Origin: JBQQPY01 sp052258065
Lineage (GTDB): Bacteria > Pseudomonadota > Gammaproteobacteria > Enterobacterales > Enterobacteriaceae
Reading direction: 5' to 3'
NCBI GenBank assembly: GCA_052258065.1
Contig: JBQQPY010000002.1
Coordinates: 868,001-932,000, forward strand
Length of the DNA: 64,000 nt
Position numbers and translations under genes: made by a program. Positions 28,626 to 38,570 of this stretch are shown one piece after another. Position 1 is the stretch's first letter, and every line of letters begins with the position of its first letter. Below the pieces are notes generated by a model. That model had not been told where the DNA came from and did no database searches. It was given only the letters and a program-made list of their open reading frames with translations.

Positions 28626-30364
28626 AATTCTGGCCCCAATCCGATATAGAATTGCACACCACGCTCATTTTCATCCGCAACCGGGGCGGCGACATCTAGC
28701 TTGACGGAGCCGACCGGCGACTGCCAGCGCACGCCGACACCAACGCCAATTTTAAAGTTACTCTGCTTGATATCGTTAACTGCTGCACCGCTATCTACAA
28801 ATACCGTGCCCCACCATTTGCCGACAACGTTATATTGATACTCCAACGATCCGGTAGCGAGCTTGGAAGCGCCGGTTAGTTTTCCGCTATCGTCTCGCGG
28901 CGACAGAGACTTGTATTTATAACCACGGACACTGCGATCGCCGCCGGCAAAAAAACGTAGCGAAGGCGAGACGCGTTGAAAATCGTTGGTCTTAATCCAG
29001 CCCAGGTTGCAACGAGCCACAAAGCGGTGTTTTTCCACAAGCGTCCGGATCCAAACATTCTGCGCCTGTAAAATAACAAAATCGATATCTGAGCCCCAGA
29101 CGGTATTCGAGACATCTAGCGAATAGCGCTGTCTGTCACCCCAGCTAAGCAGCAAGCTCCTATGCTGGCGGGTACGGTTTATGCTGACGCCGGGATAAAT
29201 AAGCATCGTAGTATCGATAAGGTTAGCCCGAGTAAAGCGTTCTAGACTCCAGCGTAAATTGATAAAACGCTTCCAGCCGCTAGATAGCTCCCAATAGCGC
29301 GCTAGATTCAGCGTGGCAGAATCTGCCTGAGTATCGTTTATATCCTCGCGCTTGAAACCGCCTTGCAGCAAAGAATATTGCTCCGGAGAATCCTGAAGCA
29401 GTTGAACTTTATAACTAACATGGGCCGATTGCTTTGGTGCCGACAGGCTAAGACTAGTCTGTAAACTATGGCCACGCGAGTTAAGCCACGGTTTGTTCCA
29501 GCTGGTTTTGAGCCGCAGGCCAATATCGGTGGTGTAGCCAACGCCGGCCTCTAAATTATTGCGACTGCGCGGTATCACGATCGCATCCAGCGGCAGCGTT
29601 TTACTCTGTTTGCCTGTGGAAAAGTCAGGAGAGATCACTACCGACTTGAACCACTGGGTGGAAACCAGCCGGTGGTTTAGCTCTGCTAGCAATTCAGAGC
29701 TATAAGGTTTACCCTCGCATACCTTGGCAAGGTTTTGCAAGTAATCTTCGCGAATCTGCGTGCCGTGAAAGCGCACTTTACCGAAGCGATAGCGCTGGCC
29801 GCTATCAAAGTCGATATCCCAATAAGCTTGATAGCGCGATGGTGCTACCGCCAAGTGGCTATTTCGAAACTCAGCATCGAAATAGCCCTTGCGCAGCGCC
29901 AAGCTGGAAAAACCATTTTTTAATCTGTCGTAAGCGTCGTGCTTCAATACGGCGCCAAGCGCGCGCTTGCCGTCTGAGATCCACTGCCGATAATCGTCAT
30001 CCTCGCGAGCCGCACCGCGCAAAATAATATTGACGCCGGCGATTTTCACCGGCTTCCCTAGCGTGATACGGGCGAGAAGCACATCACGGCCGCCCTTCAC
30101 TGCCCGCTTAAATACGAAATCGATGGTGTGCGAATAATAACCGAGTTTTTGCAGTCCTTCACGCACGGCGTTATCCACCCGGTTTTGGAACCGTGCATCA
30201 GTGGTCACCTCATCGCTACCAATGGTGGACAGGCGCGCAAGTACATTGCGCCGCAAGTCGCCACTGAGCCCCTCTACTTGCAGGGAAACGTTAGCGCTAT
30301 GGGCCTGCGGCATCAGCAACAGCACGCAAAAAAATAGGGATTTTCGGCCGTATAATGCTTTCAT
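28622..30364 (-). CDS. tamA: Translocation and assembly module outer-membrane protein TamA
   Basis: TamA is an Omp85-family outer-membrane barrel with three POTRA domains that pairs with TamB. I chose the ATG at 30364 (MKALYGRKSLFFCVLLLMPQ), giving 580 residues (577 in E. coli); the frame could extend 11 codons upstream without a signal sequence. A signal peptide ends near AHSA. The POTRA region spans about residues 22-265. The barrel carries the Omp85 signature RFFAGGDRSVRGYKYKSLSP at about 480-500 and ends in GPEL, whose final hydrophobic residue is typical of these barrels. No damage is visible. Confidence 0.96.
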   Translation of the reverse strand: MKALYGRKSLFFCVLLLMPQAHSANVSLQVEGLSGDLRRNVLARLSTIGSDEVTTDARFQNRVDNAVREGLQKLGYYSHTIDFVFKRAVKGGRDVLLARITLGKPVKIAGVNIILRGAAREDDDYRQWISDGKRALGAVLKHDAYDRLKNGFSSLALRKGYFDAEFRNSHLAVAPSRYQAYWDIDFDSGQRYRFGKVRFHGTQIREDYLQNLAKVCEGKPYSSELLAELNHRLVSTQWFKSVVISPDFSTGKQSKTLPLDAIVIPRSRNNLEAGVGYTTDIGLRLKTSWNKPWLNSRGHSLQTSLSLSAPKQSAHVSYKVQLLQDSPEQYSLLQGGFKREDINDTQADSATLNLARYWELSSGWKRFINLRWSLERFTRANLIDTTMLIYPGVSINRTRQHRSLLLSWGDRQRYSLDVSNTVWGSDIDFVILQAQNVWIRTLVEKHRFVARCNLGWIKTNDFQRVSPSLRFFAGGDRSVRGYKYKSLSPRDDSGKLTGASKLATGSLEYQYNVVGKWWGTVFVDSGAAVNDIKQSNFKIGVGVGVRWQSPVGSVKLDVAAPVADENERGVQFYIGLGPEL

Positions 30365-30696
30365 CCCGATGACCTCTGATTGTTTCTTTTCTAGCAAAGT
30401 CTCTCGATCTACGAAGACTCAGTGTTGATAATATTATTATTAAACTCAATACTCTGTTAAGGAAATAGCAGTGCGGGCCTTGCGGCCGAGGCCATCACGC
30501 TGTTAGGTGCGAAATGGCACTTAGTCACCTGATACTCAGACGTATTGACCCTCTATTTTTAGTAGAGAAATACTTTTAAAGTAAAATCAATTTATCTTCA
30601 CAGTATCATGTAATGATTGTCGGTAAAGCATAAAGCATGCCGCTTAAACAACCCCCACTAAAATATTCACCGGCTTTTTAAAGGAAAGAGGGAAGA

Positions 30697-30988
30697 GTGG
30701 CGCAAAATTTCAATAAAACTTCGCGCATTACACAAAGTAAAACGCTGCAGAAGCAGATTACTACGCCCACACCCGTTACCCAAACTATCCGGTGCTGCAT
30801 TATTCGATGCGTCATGACGTCCCAGACCGCATGGCGGTGACTATTTTCGTCATAGGATATTTTAGCGATGTGAAACGGCTTTTCTGGCGACAGAGCCACG
30901 ATGCCAAGGCAGTAAAGTTGTTTTTAACCAGCAGGTCATATGGCATGCTTGATCGCAAGATGACTAATGAGGTATATAGCGGAGGCTA
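30697..30988 (+). pseudogene. msrA: Peptide methionine sulfoxide reductase MsrA, 5' stub
   Basis: It starts GTG behind AAAGAGGGAAGA: VAQNFNKTSRITQSKTLQKQ, then TPTPVTQTI. A frameshift follows, then VPDRMAVTIFVIGYFSDVKR and LFWRQSHDAKAV, ending TNEVYSGG. It parallels E. coli MsrA (NTPMPVA..., [28 protein letters not shown]...REVCSGD). The catalytic Cys of the CFW motif is now YFS, and everything after about codon 95 is missing where an IS481 fragment begins. It lies between tamA and ytfL, as in E. coli. Confidence 0.87.
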
Positions 30989-31420
30989 AAATATTATGAT
31001 GATTAGGCTCCATAGTCAAGCCAGTATCAACTCCTAAAATTAGAGAGGCTCTTCAGGAAAGCAACGAGCCGGCATCTACTTTGACTTTGGCTCAGTGTTT
31101 TATAGCATCTCTAAACTGATTTTTTCTAAATAGGGGAAACAATATAGTATTAAAAAATAGTTCTGAAAACACTAGCTATATTGCAAATCGTTTGTATAGG
31201 AATCAGTCTCCGCTTCTCTTCAGAAGACGCTCTAATAGACGATTAACTAGAGATCATAAGCAGAGTCTTGAAACGTGCAGCATCTCGATCTGGCCTAGAG
31301 TACTGTTTACACAGGCATGGATGGGAGCGTTTTCGGTAACATGAAGTAGAAAGCAATAAAACCAAAACACAAAGCGTTTACACCGTCATTCAGCCTCAAA
31401 TTTTTCTTTCCTATTTTATT
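30985..31420 (+). mobile_element. IS481 family remnant, N-terminal half
   Basis: From ATGATGATTAGGCTCCATAG at about 30995 it reads MIRLHSQASINS, then decayed helix-turn-helix and LRRRSNRRLTRDHK-type text. It aligns with the copies at 6057 and 38031. It truncates msrA on its left side. Confidence 0.6.
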
Positions 31421-31559
31421 AGAAACAAGAAATAAATTATTTACTTTTTTAAAGTATACATAATTAGACTATTTTATACACTCAGAACGTAAGATTTTAA
31501 ATCTTATGTATTATATCATGTTTTCCTGATTATTCATTGTAATTAGCTATTCTTAACAG

Positions 31560-31890
31560 AATATATGGCATTGTAGGTACTTTTAATACCGCTATTAAGC
31601 AGCGCAGAATCAGTGACCCCAAGTCACAACGTCAGTTAAATCGATACTCAAATTTGGCTAAACAACCAGGCGCATGATAGCCACAAATTGCATGATAAGT
31701 TCCCATTATGGCACTTTTAATATTTTCAGCACAGCGTGCCTTAAAGTTGGCTGTGTAAGATACAGAATTAGGTTTAATTATGAGCAAACAACCTTAGATT
31801 TTTATAACTAACTGATTTTATTTTTTTAATTTTGCACTGATTTTATATTTATTTCTAATTTAGGTGCGGAATTACGCTTTAAAAGCTATA
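31560..31890 (-). mobile_element. IS1595 (ISXO2-like) remnant
   Basis: On the - strand about 31640-31770 resembles the copy at 21680-21840 (CAGTTAAATCGATACTCAAA against CGCTTAAATAGATACTCAAA). At about 31800-31880 it carries the A+T-rich family terminus (TAACTGATTTTATTTTTTTA). It apparently sits inside the IS481 copy whose halves flank it. Confidence 0.5.
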
Positions 31891-31899
31891 CGCCTGGTT

Positions 31900-32385
31900 A
31901 CCTGCATATTGATGGCGAAAACCCTCCACAAATGCGCAGAAACCTCACAACGTTATCTTTGCATGAGTATCGATCTAGCAGCCCAATAGATTTTTATTGA
32001 TCCTACAAAACCAAGACAGTAGCTAATTCATACATTTCTTGCGTAATCTTAGTAAAACATTTTCTACGGCTATTCATCGCGCACTAACAGATAATAGTAA
32101 AAATTTACAAGTCGTCTTTTTGGCCTGCGAAAACAGTCAGCTATCGAGAAAGCTGAATTCGACAGCTTATGTGCAGGTCTTGACAGAGAAGGCTCCCCTA
32201 GCCAACCCATGTATCCACACACGCATGGTATTGTCGAGAAATTTAATCGGCGTATAGTAGATGCCCTAGAAATTTAGCATTTTCATCCCAGCAAAACACT
32301 TGAAATCACACTGCATTTATATGTCTGACCTTAACATCATAAATTCTCTCAATAAGTATTGGGTAGTAAAACTTGATTGCGGTTT
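31900..32385 (+). mobile_element. IS481 family remnant, C-terminal half
   Basis: The + strand carries NLSKTFSTAIHRALTDNSKN, VVFLACENSQLSRKLNST, HGIVEKFNRRIVDALEI and KTLEITLHLYV. These match the IS481 core (LTDNGKEFTDR.F, GMVERFN.RI.DVL, LE.TL.RYV). It is probably the second half of the copy that starts at 30985. Confidence 0.65.
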
Positions 32386-32458
32386 ATGAAAAATTAGTAC
32401 AAAATAGAACCTAAATTATTCAAAAAACAACCATACTACTTTCCGGAATTTTATACTT

Positions 32459-33790
32459 ATGCTAAATAGTTTTTTGCTTATTCTTCTGCTAATTACAGTA
32501 AGCGCATTTTTCTCGATATCAGAAATATCGCTGGCCGCTTCGCGCAAAATAAAATTGAAATTTCTGGCCGATGAAGGGGATATTAACGCGCAGCGTGTAC
32601 TCAAATTACAAGAGACGCCGGGCGTTTTTTTTACCGTTATTCAGATTGGCTTTAACGCCGTAGCCATTCTGGGAGGCATCGTCGGTGATACAACTTTCTC
32701 TCCCTGGTTTACCTCAGTATTTACGCACTTTATATCCCAGGAGCTAGCGGAACAACTGAGCTTCATTTGCTCATTTTCGCTGGTGACCGGCATGTTTATT
32801 CTGTTTGCTGATTTGACTCCGAAACGCATCGCGCTGATCTACCCCGAAAATTATGCCATCAAGATTATCAACCCAATGCGCTTCTGTCTGCTGCTATTTC
32901 GTCCTCTAGTGTGGCTATTTAATGGTCTAGCCAACCTGATTTTTAGAATGCTGAAACTACCCATGGTGCGCAAAGACGATATAACTTCCGACGATATTTA
33001 CGCGGTGGTTGAAGCGGGTGCGCTAGCCGGCGTTCTGCGCAAGCAAGAACATGAACTGATCGAAAACGTCTTTGAGCTAGAATCGCGCACGGTACCCTCC
33101 TCCATGACTTCGCGTGAAAATATTATTTATTTTGATTTGCGCGAAACCGAGGATCGCATTAAAGAAAAAATCGCCACCCATCCCCATTCTAAATTCCTGG
33201 TCTGTGACGCTACTATCGACCAGATTGCAGGCTATGTTGATTCAAAAGATCTACTTAACCGCGTCCTGGGCAATCAAAGCCTGGCGTTGAATAGCGGCTT
33301 GCAGATCCGCGCGGCGCTGATCGTGCCAGATACGCTTACCTTGTCTGAGGCACTCGAAAGCTTCAAAACTTCCGGTGAGGATTTCGCGGTTATCTTAAAT
33401 GAGTATGCGCTAGTAGTCGGTATAATAACCCTCAACGATGTGATGACGACCCTGATGGGAGATTTAGTGGGCCAAGGGCTCGAAGAACAGATCGTCGCCC
33501 GCGACGAGAAATCCTGGTTAATTGAGGGCGGCACGCCGATTGATGATGTTATGCGGGCGCTGCATATCAATGAGTTTCCGCAGTCCAGCAACTATGAAAC
33601 CATCGGCGGCTTTATGATGTTTATGCTGCGCAAGATCCCCAAACGGACCGATTCCATACGCTATGGTGCCTATAAATTTGAAGTAGTAGATATTGACAAC
33701 CATAAAATCGATCAACTGCTCGTCACGCGCGTCGAGGAAAAATCCTCACCGCTACTGTCCCCGTCGTCAGACAGTAATCATGTGGCTTAA
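32459..33790 (+). CDS. paeA: PaeA/YtfL family transporter-like protein (DUF21-CBS-CorC)
   Basis: This 443-residue protein closely resembles E. coli YtfL (renamed PaeA), reported to protect against cadaverine and putrescine stress, probably by exporting them from the cytoplasm. The architecture is a DUF21 membrane domain with about four helices (residues 1-190, starting LLILLLITVSAFFSISEISL). Two CBS motifs follow (about 205-330, including SKFLVCDATIDQIAGYVDSK), and then a C-terminal CorC/HlyC domain (about 345-430). The ATG start and the first 60 residues align with E. coli. It is the distal gene of the ppa-tamBA-msrA-ytfL block. No defect is seen. Confidence 0.93.
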   Translation: MLNSFLLILLLITVSAFFSISEISLAASRKIKLKFLADEGDINAQRVLKLQETPGVFFTVIQIGFNAVAILGGIVGDTTFSPWFTSVFTHFISQELAEQLSFICSFSLVTGMFILFADLTPKRIALIYPENYAIKIINPMRFCLLLFRPLVWLFNGLANLIFRMLKLPMVRKDDITSDDIYAVVEAGALAGVLRKQEHELIENVFELESRTVPSSMTSRENIIYFDLRETEDRIKEKIATHPHSKFLVCDATIDQIAGYVDSKDLLNRVLGNQSLALNSGLQIRAALIVPDTLTLSEALESFKTSGEDFAVILNEYALVVGIITLNDVMTTLMGDLVGQGLEEQIVARDEKSWLIEGGTPIDDVMRALHINEFPQSSNYETIGGFMMFMLRKIPKRTDSIRYGAYKFEVVDIDNHKIDQLLVTRVEEKSSPLLSPSSDSNHVA

Positions 33791-34130
33791 GATTATCGCT
33801 CGATAAATGAAAAGCCCCTGCGTGCGGCGGAGGCGTAAAATTTAAAACAGCAGTTAAGCGTGAGAGAGCGTAGGTCATATCTAGAACACTTTTTTATCTG
33901 TTCGAGTTTATATCCCGCTCCAACAAAAAAATTATCGTTCAGGAACAAGTGTCTATGCCGAAATAGGTAAAGACAGTATGTCTGTTTATTGCTTATACAG
34001 CGCTTTAACCTACTCATGTTTTTATTATTATGGTTTTTTAAGAAAAATGTGATATTTATTTGGAAAATAATTTTCGCGAATAAACTATATCGTCACGCTT
34101 TTATTCAATGGCATATTCGGTCTTTTTAAG
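33791..34130. other. Unassigned intergenic stretch after paeA
   Basis: I see no gene or IS motif. The cysQ/cpdB genes that neighbour ytfL in E. coli are not recognisable. Confidence 0.5.
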
Positions 34131-34290
34131 CTTTATTGTATGATGATAAAAAGCGCGATAGAAAAGAAATCTCGCTTACATGCTGAAAGCACTTTTCAGA
34201 GAGGCCTCTATTTTAGATAGAGTTTAAATCACAAGACTCATCAACAAGCGTCAGGATAAAATCTTAATAGTCATTAATTTTTAATCCGCG
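34130..34290 (-). repeat. Unclassified repeat R5, reversed copy
   Basis: The - strand text TTTTATCCTGACGCTTGTTG, then GAGTCTTGTGATTTAAACTC and a TCTATCGCG-type motif aligns with 22760-22900. It abuts the left end of an IS630 element. Confidence 0.45.
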
Positions 34291-34294
34291 ATTC

Positions 34295-34710
34295 AAGTAT
34301 CCCCTAGCGTCTTAAGACATAAAAAGTGGCGGTTGCAGTATTTCTAGCCAAAGCTGAGGGGTTCCTCCAGAATGGAGGAAGGGGAAAGGAAATATATTAT
34401 TACACTAACGTCAGAAGAAGGCACGCAACTGAAAGCGTTAGCTATCAAAGGCGAGCATGTCGCACAGAAAGTTATAAGCGGATTGATTCTATTTAAATAT
34501 GGTAAATCAATTAGACGCGTAAAGCAACAGAATAGCCAGGCGTTAGCAGGCGTTAGCCAGATTTCACAAATAGATGTTCGTAAAATCAATTAGATTAAGG
34601 GTTGTTTTTTTTAAAAAGTGCTTAAGAGCTTGAGGCAGTCTAGAGTCGTTTAATACTGATAACGCTTGCATCAAGCTTAAGTGTCTTTATCCGTTATTTA
34701 ATATATTACG
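34295..34710 (+). mobile_element. IS630 family remnant: intact N-terminal frame joined to the C-terminal end
   Basis: It opens with the element's left end (GTCTTAAGACATAAAAAGTG) and an ATG at 34372 (MEEGERKYIITLTSEEGTQL), an uninterrupted 73-codon frame that matches the IS630 N-terminus up to VRKIN. After 34593 it decays (..KSLRQS..) and then jumps at about 34650 to the C-terminal text ACTGATAACGCTTGCATCAA. The middle is deleted. Confidence 0.7.
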
Positions 34711-34769
34711 ATCTGACACTAATTTTATAGCCATCACTTGCTATTTCATAAATCTTACATTACATGTTA

Positions 34770-35135
34770 AATTAATGATCAATACCTTTTATCTTGATAC
34801 AAGCGTTATAAACGCTAAGATGCCAATCGATCTTGGCATTGATCTTGTCGCATTGTGTCTGCTAGACAGTTATTTTACTTCACAATGTCTGAATCTTGTC
34901 AATATAACAATTCAGTCATTAGCCAATCAGTACATTGAATTCGATTTTTGCCATGTTTAACCAACTGCTATGCTTAGATGTATGAATAAATTAAAAATGA
35001 TTCTATCAATCCTTAATCTAATCAAGCGGAAAGATTGAGCATCACAAACCTGGGCAATGGATGTTAAGATTGCCCATGATCAGTAAAACTCAGTGTGTGT
35101 TAGAATATTATTCTGAGGTATTCTTAAGAGAATAA
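34770..35135 (-). mobile_element. IS630 family remnant, C-terminal part
   Basis: On the - strand it carries the C-terminal block (TTGTCAATATAACAATTCAG type, encoding ..LNVLI....IDKIETL) and some of the middle region up to about 35130. It faces the + strand IS630 copy just to its left. Confidence 0.6.
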
Positions 35136-35169
35136 GCCTAATCAATCCTGCTTATTATGCCACTTCTAT

Positions 35170-35490
35170 GATCCTTCGTAGCCCCGCATTGTTTCGGGCT
35201 CAAGGATGCCACAGCAAGTAATGAGCGTCGATTCTTTATGGAACAGATCCATCACGGCAAACCATGCTTCAGGCATCAACACCATGTCGGATTTGTTAAT
35301 GCCTTTCCAGACTCCGACTGAGGAGCCGTCAAAGCTCTTGCTTTTTCAAAAAGTCGTTCATGTCTTCTTTACCGACTGACGCAGGAAAGGGAACATGCTT
35401 CTATTTATCTGTAGTGTCAGTAAAATGTCAGTCAATAAATTTTACTTTATATTCTTTAAGCATCGACATAACTTGTTCAACGAATAGAAT
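35170..35490 (-). pseudogene. glnA: Glutamine synthetase, N-terminal stub
   Basis: The - strand reads VEQVMSMLKEYKVKFID, stop, HFTDTTDK, stop, KHVPFPASVGKEDMNDFLKK and, in other frames, GVWKGINKSDMVLMPEAWFA and CCGILEPETMRGYEG. It follows E. coli GlnA residues ~5-105 ([20 protein letters not shown]..., GGWKGINESDMVLMPD, CDILEPGTLQGYD). The remaining ~360 codons are missing. It is divergent from typA, as in E. coli. The cell has lost this route of ammonia assimilation and glutamine synthesis. Confidence 0.88.
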
Positions 35491-35860
35491 TCGTATTCTA
35501 CAAGATGTGACTTATTTTGTTGTCTAACAAACGTCTATAGATTAGATTTTCTGATTCACATAGTCTAACGCTAAAACTAAGACTGTGCCAATATCGCCAA
35601 GCCGGCACGAAACGCTTCACCCGTGTTTTTATAAGGGAAACTGAATTAGATTATTCGAATTAAACTATATTGGTGCTTTTGATGAAAGTAGGCACTATTT
35701 AGGTTTCAATAAGTGTAACGAGGCAGAGTGTTCCACCAAAACAGTGATGCGGTAGCGCGCCAGACGCTATCGCTAAAAATGACGGATCTTATTTAATCCC
35801 TTTCCTAATACGTGCATAATAATGCCCTATTTCTAAATTTCTAATTCTTGAGGCAAAGCT
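35490..35860. other. glnA-typA divergent intergenic region
   Basis: I see no gene here. It would have held the nitrogen-controlled glnA promoters, but I cannot recognise NtrC sites or a sigma-54 promoter. A typA promoter must lie in the right half, but no clear -35/-10 pair stands out. Confidence 0.4.
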
Positions 35861-37669
35861 GTGATTGAAAATCTGCGTAACATCGCCATTATCGCGCACG
35901 TAGACCATGGTAAAACTACTCTGGTTGACAGATTGTTGCAACAATCCGGCACGCTCGGTGACCGCACAGGTGTAACAGAACGCGTAATGGACTCCAACGA
36001 TTTGGAGAAAGAGAGAGGGATTACCATACTGGCTAAAAATACCGCTATCAACTGGCGCGACTACCGCATCAACATCGTCGACACCCCAGGACACGTTGAT
36101 TTTGGCGGCGAAGTTGAGCGTGTGATGTCGATGGTTGACTCGGTATTACTACTGGTCGATGCCATAGATGGCCCAATGCCTCAGACCCGTTTCGTAACAC
36201 AGAAAGCGTTCGCGTATGGGCTGAAGCCTATCGTAGTCATCAACAAAGTTGACCGCCCCGGTGCGCGACCCGACTGTGTCGTCGATCAGGTCTTCGATCT
36301 TTTCGTCAACCTGGATGCCACCGACGAGCAGCTCGATTTTCCGATTGTCTACGCATCTGCACTGAACGGTATCGCCGGTCTAGAACATGAAGACATGGCC
36401 GACGATATGACCCCGCTGTTTGAATCCATCGTGAAAAACGTAGAGGCGCCGAAGGTCGACATCGATGGACCATTCCAGATGCAGGTTTCGCAGCTTGACT
36501 ACAATAGCTATGTGGGCGTTATTAGCGTCGGCCGCATCAAGCGCGGCTCGGTGAAACCCAACCAGAACGTGATCGTGATTGACAGAGAAGGGAAGCGTCG
36601 CAACGGTAAAGTGTGTCAAGTGCTGGGGCATATGGGCCTGCAGCGTATCGAATCCAAACTGGCTGAAGCCGGTGATATTATTGCAATCACCGGGTTAGAC
36701 GAGCTAAATATTTCCGATACCATTTGCGATCCTACTCAAGTAGAAGCGCTACCGCCGCTGACAGTTGATGAACCAACTATCTCCATGTCATTCGGCGTGA
36801 ATACCTCACCATTTTGTGGTAAAGAAGGAAAATATGTTACTTCCCGCCAGCTTCTAGAACGTCTGAATAAAGAACTAGTGCACAACGTGGCGCTGCGCGT
36901 GGAAGAAACCGAAGATCCGGATACTTTCCGTGTTTCCGGTCGCGGCGAGCTACATTTGTCAGTGCTTATCGAGAACATGCGCCGCGAAGGGTTTGAGATC
37001 GCTGTTTCCCGTCCGCAAGTTATTTTCCGTATCGTCAATGGCACCAAGCAGGAACCTTTTGAGTCGGTTACGCTAGATATTGAAGCGCAGCATCAGGGGC
37101 TTGTCATGGAAGCAATGGGTATCCGTAAAGGCGAGATCCGCAACATGCTACCGGACGGTAAAGGCCGCATCCGTCTGGATTATGTGACTCCAAGCCGAGG
37201 GCTGATTGGTTTCCGTACCGATTTCTTAACCATGACCTCCGGTACGGGTCTGTTATATTCTACCTTTAGCCACTACGATAACGTGCGTCCTGGAGACATT
37301 GGCCAACGACAGAAAGGCGTGCTGATCTCCAACGCTCAGGGCAAGGCAGTAGCTTACGCCCTATACAGCCTGCAGGATCGAGGACGTCTGTTTCTGAACC
37401 ACGGCTCGGAAGTCTATGAAGGCCAGATTATCGGCATTCACAGCCGCTCTAACGATCTGACAGTGAACTGTCTGACTGGCAAGAAACTGACTAACATGCG
37501 CGCTTCCGGTACAGACGAAGCCACCACCCTAGTGCCGGCGATCAAGATATCTCTGGAACAGGCGCTAGACTTTATCGATAATGATGAATTGGTAGAAGTG
37601 ACGCCGCAATCGATCCGTTTGCGTAAGCGTTATCTAACGGAAAACGAGCGCAAGCGCGCTAATCGCTGA
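35861..37669 (+). CDS. typA: Ribosome-associated GTPase TypA/BipA
   Basis: This translational GTPase acts in ribosome assembly and adaptation to cold or stress. The 602-residue protein (607 in E. coli) uses a GTG start (MIENLRNIAIIAHVDHGKTT) with GAGGC upstream. G motifs are visible: G1 AHVDHGKTT (12-20), the RGITI switch, DTPGH and NKVD at about 129. EF-G-like domains follow, then the TypA-specific C-terminal domain (GQIIGIHSRSNDLTVNCLTG). It ends NERKRANR, a few residues short of E. coli. It is intact. Confidence 0.97.
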   Translation: MIENLRNIAIIAHVDHGKTTLVDRLLQQSGTLGDRTGVTERVMDSNDLEKERGITILAKNTAINWRDYRINIVDTPGHVDFGGEVERVMSMVDSVLLLVDAIDGPMPQTRFVTQKAFAYGLKPIVVINKVDRPGARPDCVVDQVFDLFVNLDATDEQLDFPIVYASALNGIAGLEHEDMADDMTPLFESIVKNVEAPKVDIDGPFQMQVSQLDYNSYVGVISVGRIKRGSVKPNQNVIVIDREGKRRNGKVCQVLGHMGLQRIESKLAEAGDIIAITGLDELNISDTICDPTQVEALPPLTVDEPTISMSFGVNTSPFCGKEGKYVTSRQLLERLNKELVHNVALRVEETEDPDTFRVSGRGELHLSVLIENMRREGFEIAVSRPQVIFRIVNGTKQEPFESVTLDIEAQHQGLVMEAMGIRKGEIRNMLPDGKGRIRLDYVTPSRGLIGFRTDFLTMTSGTGLLYSTFSHYDNVRPGDIGQRQKGVLISNAQGKAVAYALYSLQDRGRLFLNHGSEVYEGQIIGIHSRSNDLTVNCLTGKKLTNMRASGTDEATTLVPAIKISLEQALDFIDNDELVEVTPQSIRLRKRYLTENERKRANR

Positions 37670-37980
37670 TAACGGACAATGCAAGTCTAGCAAACCGAAA
37701 CCGCCATGCCGGTTCCCATACGCTAACAGAACTTTGCCGCTCGTCGCTGCACCTTGTCCCTGGCGTCAGCGCTAATCCTAGCTATCCGAACACTGTCACA
37801 ACGGCGAGTAGCATCTATGATCATGCAGCATGATAGCCTGTTACTAACAGTAATTTTCCCTACCTAAATTAGGAATAAATACAAAAATTAGTAAAAATAA
37901 AAAAATAAAATCAATAAGTTATAACTAATTAAGACTAGTTGCTTATTTAGTTCCGGGTCATTATATAGAACCTTTCCGTA
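37670..37980. other. Intergenic stretch with an IS1595 terminal motif
   Basis: There is no gene. At about 37860-37930 the A+T-rich text CTAAATTAGGAATAAATACA and TAAAATCAATAAGTTATAAC matches the ends of other IS1595 remnants (13990, 54970). Confidence 0.5.
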
Positions 37981-38380
37981 CAGGCCTGTTCATGGCAAGA
38001 TGGCTACTGAGGGATATAGGAGAGAAATATCATGATAATTAAAACCTATAGTCAGACCAATACAATACCTAAACCAGAGCCGCTCTTCAGGAAGTCAACA
38101 AGCCAGCATCTATTTTGTCTAAGCGTTATGGTATCTCTAAACTGACCATTTCTAAAACGTAAAAACAAGATGGTCTTCATGACCTTGATTATATTCTCCA
38201 TCGTTTTCAGACAACCCTATCGCTCACTTAGCAAGCAGTGGCGGTTTCCTTTCGGAAACCGCGTTTCCTCTACCAAACGATCTTTTAGCGGCATCTCTTG
38301 ATCTGAGGCTAGATTGCTGTTTACTCAGGCATAGATTCAGACATTTACGTTACATGAAAAAGAAAGCTTGCACTACCAAT
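37980..38380 (+). mobile_element. IS481 family remnant, N-terminal part
   Basis: From ATGATAATTAAAACCTATAG at 38031 it reads MIIKTYSQTNTIPKPEPLFR, then KRDGLHDLDYILHRFQTTLS-type text. It aligns with the IS481 N-termini at 6057 and 30995. Stops interrupt it. Confidence 0.6.
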
Positions 38381-38438
38381 TAAAAATTAACCCATACTGC
38401 TATGTAAAACGATTTTTATTAAAATTATTAATTAAAGA

Positions 38439-38468
38439 CACCTCGTTATACTAAAGGTATGCGAGGTG
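38439..38468 (-). terminator. Possible terminator hairpin downstream of eno
   Basis: CACCTCG and CGAGGTG form a 7-bp stem, extended by ATAC/GTAT inside. It lies about 100 bp beyond the eno stop and is followed on the - strand by A+T-rich text but no clean T-run. It could instead be the end of a mobile element. Confidence 0.3.
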
Positions 38469-38570
38469 CAAAAGTACTTATCAGCCACCTTGAAACTTCT
38501 GCGCGCGGATACATAAGAAAAGCGAAGTTCTGGACTGGCATAACCAGCACGAAAGGATAACTAAAAAATA

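Noticed and set aside
37680..37725. A typA terminator
   Set aside because: The AACCG/CGGTT pairing is weak and lacks a T-run.
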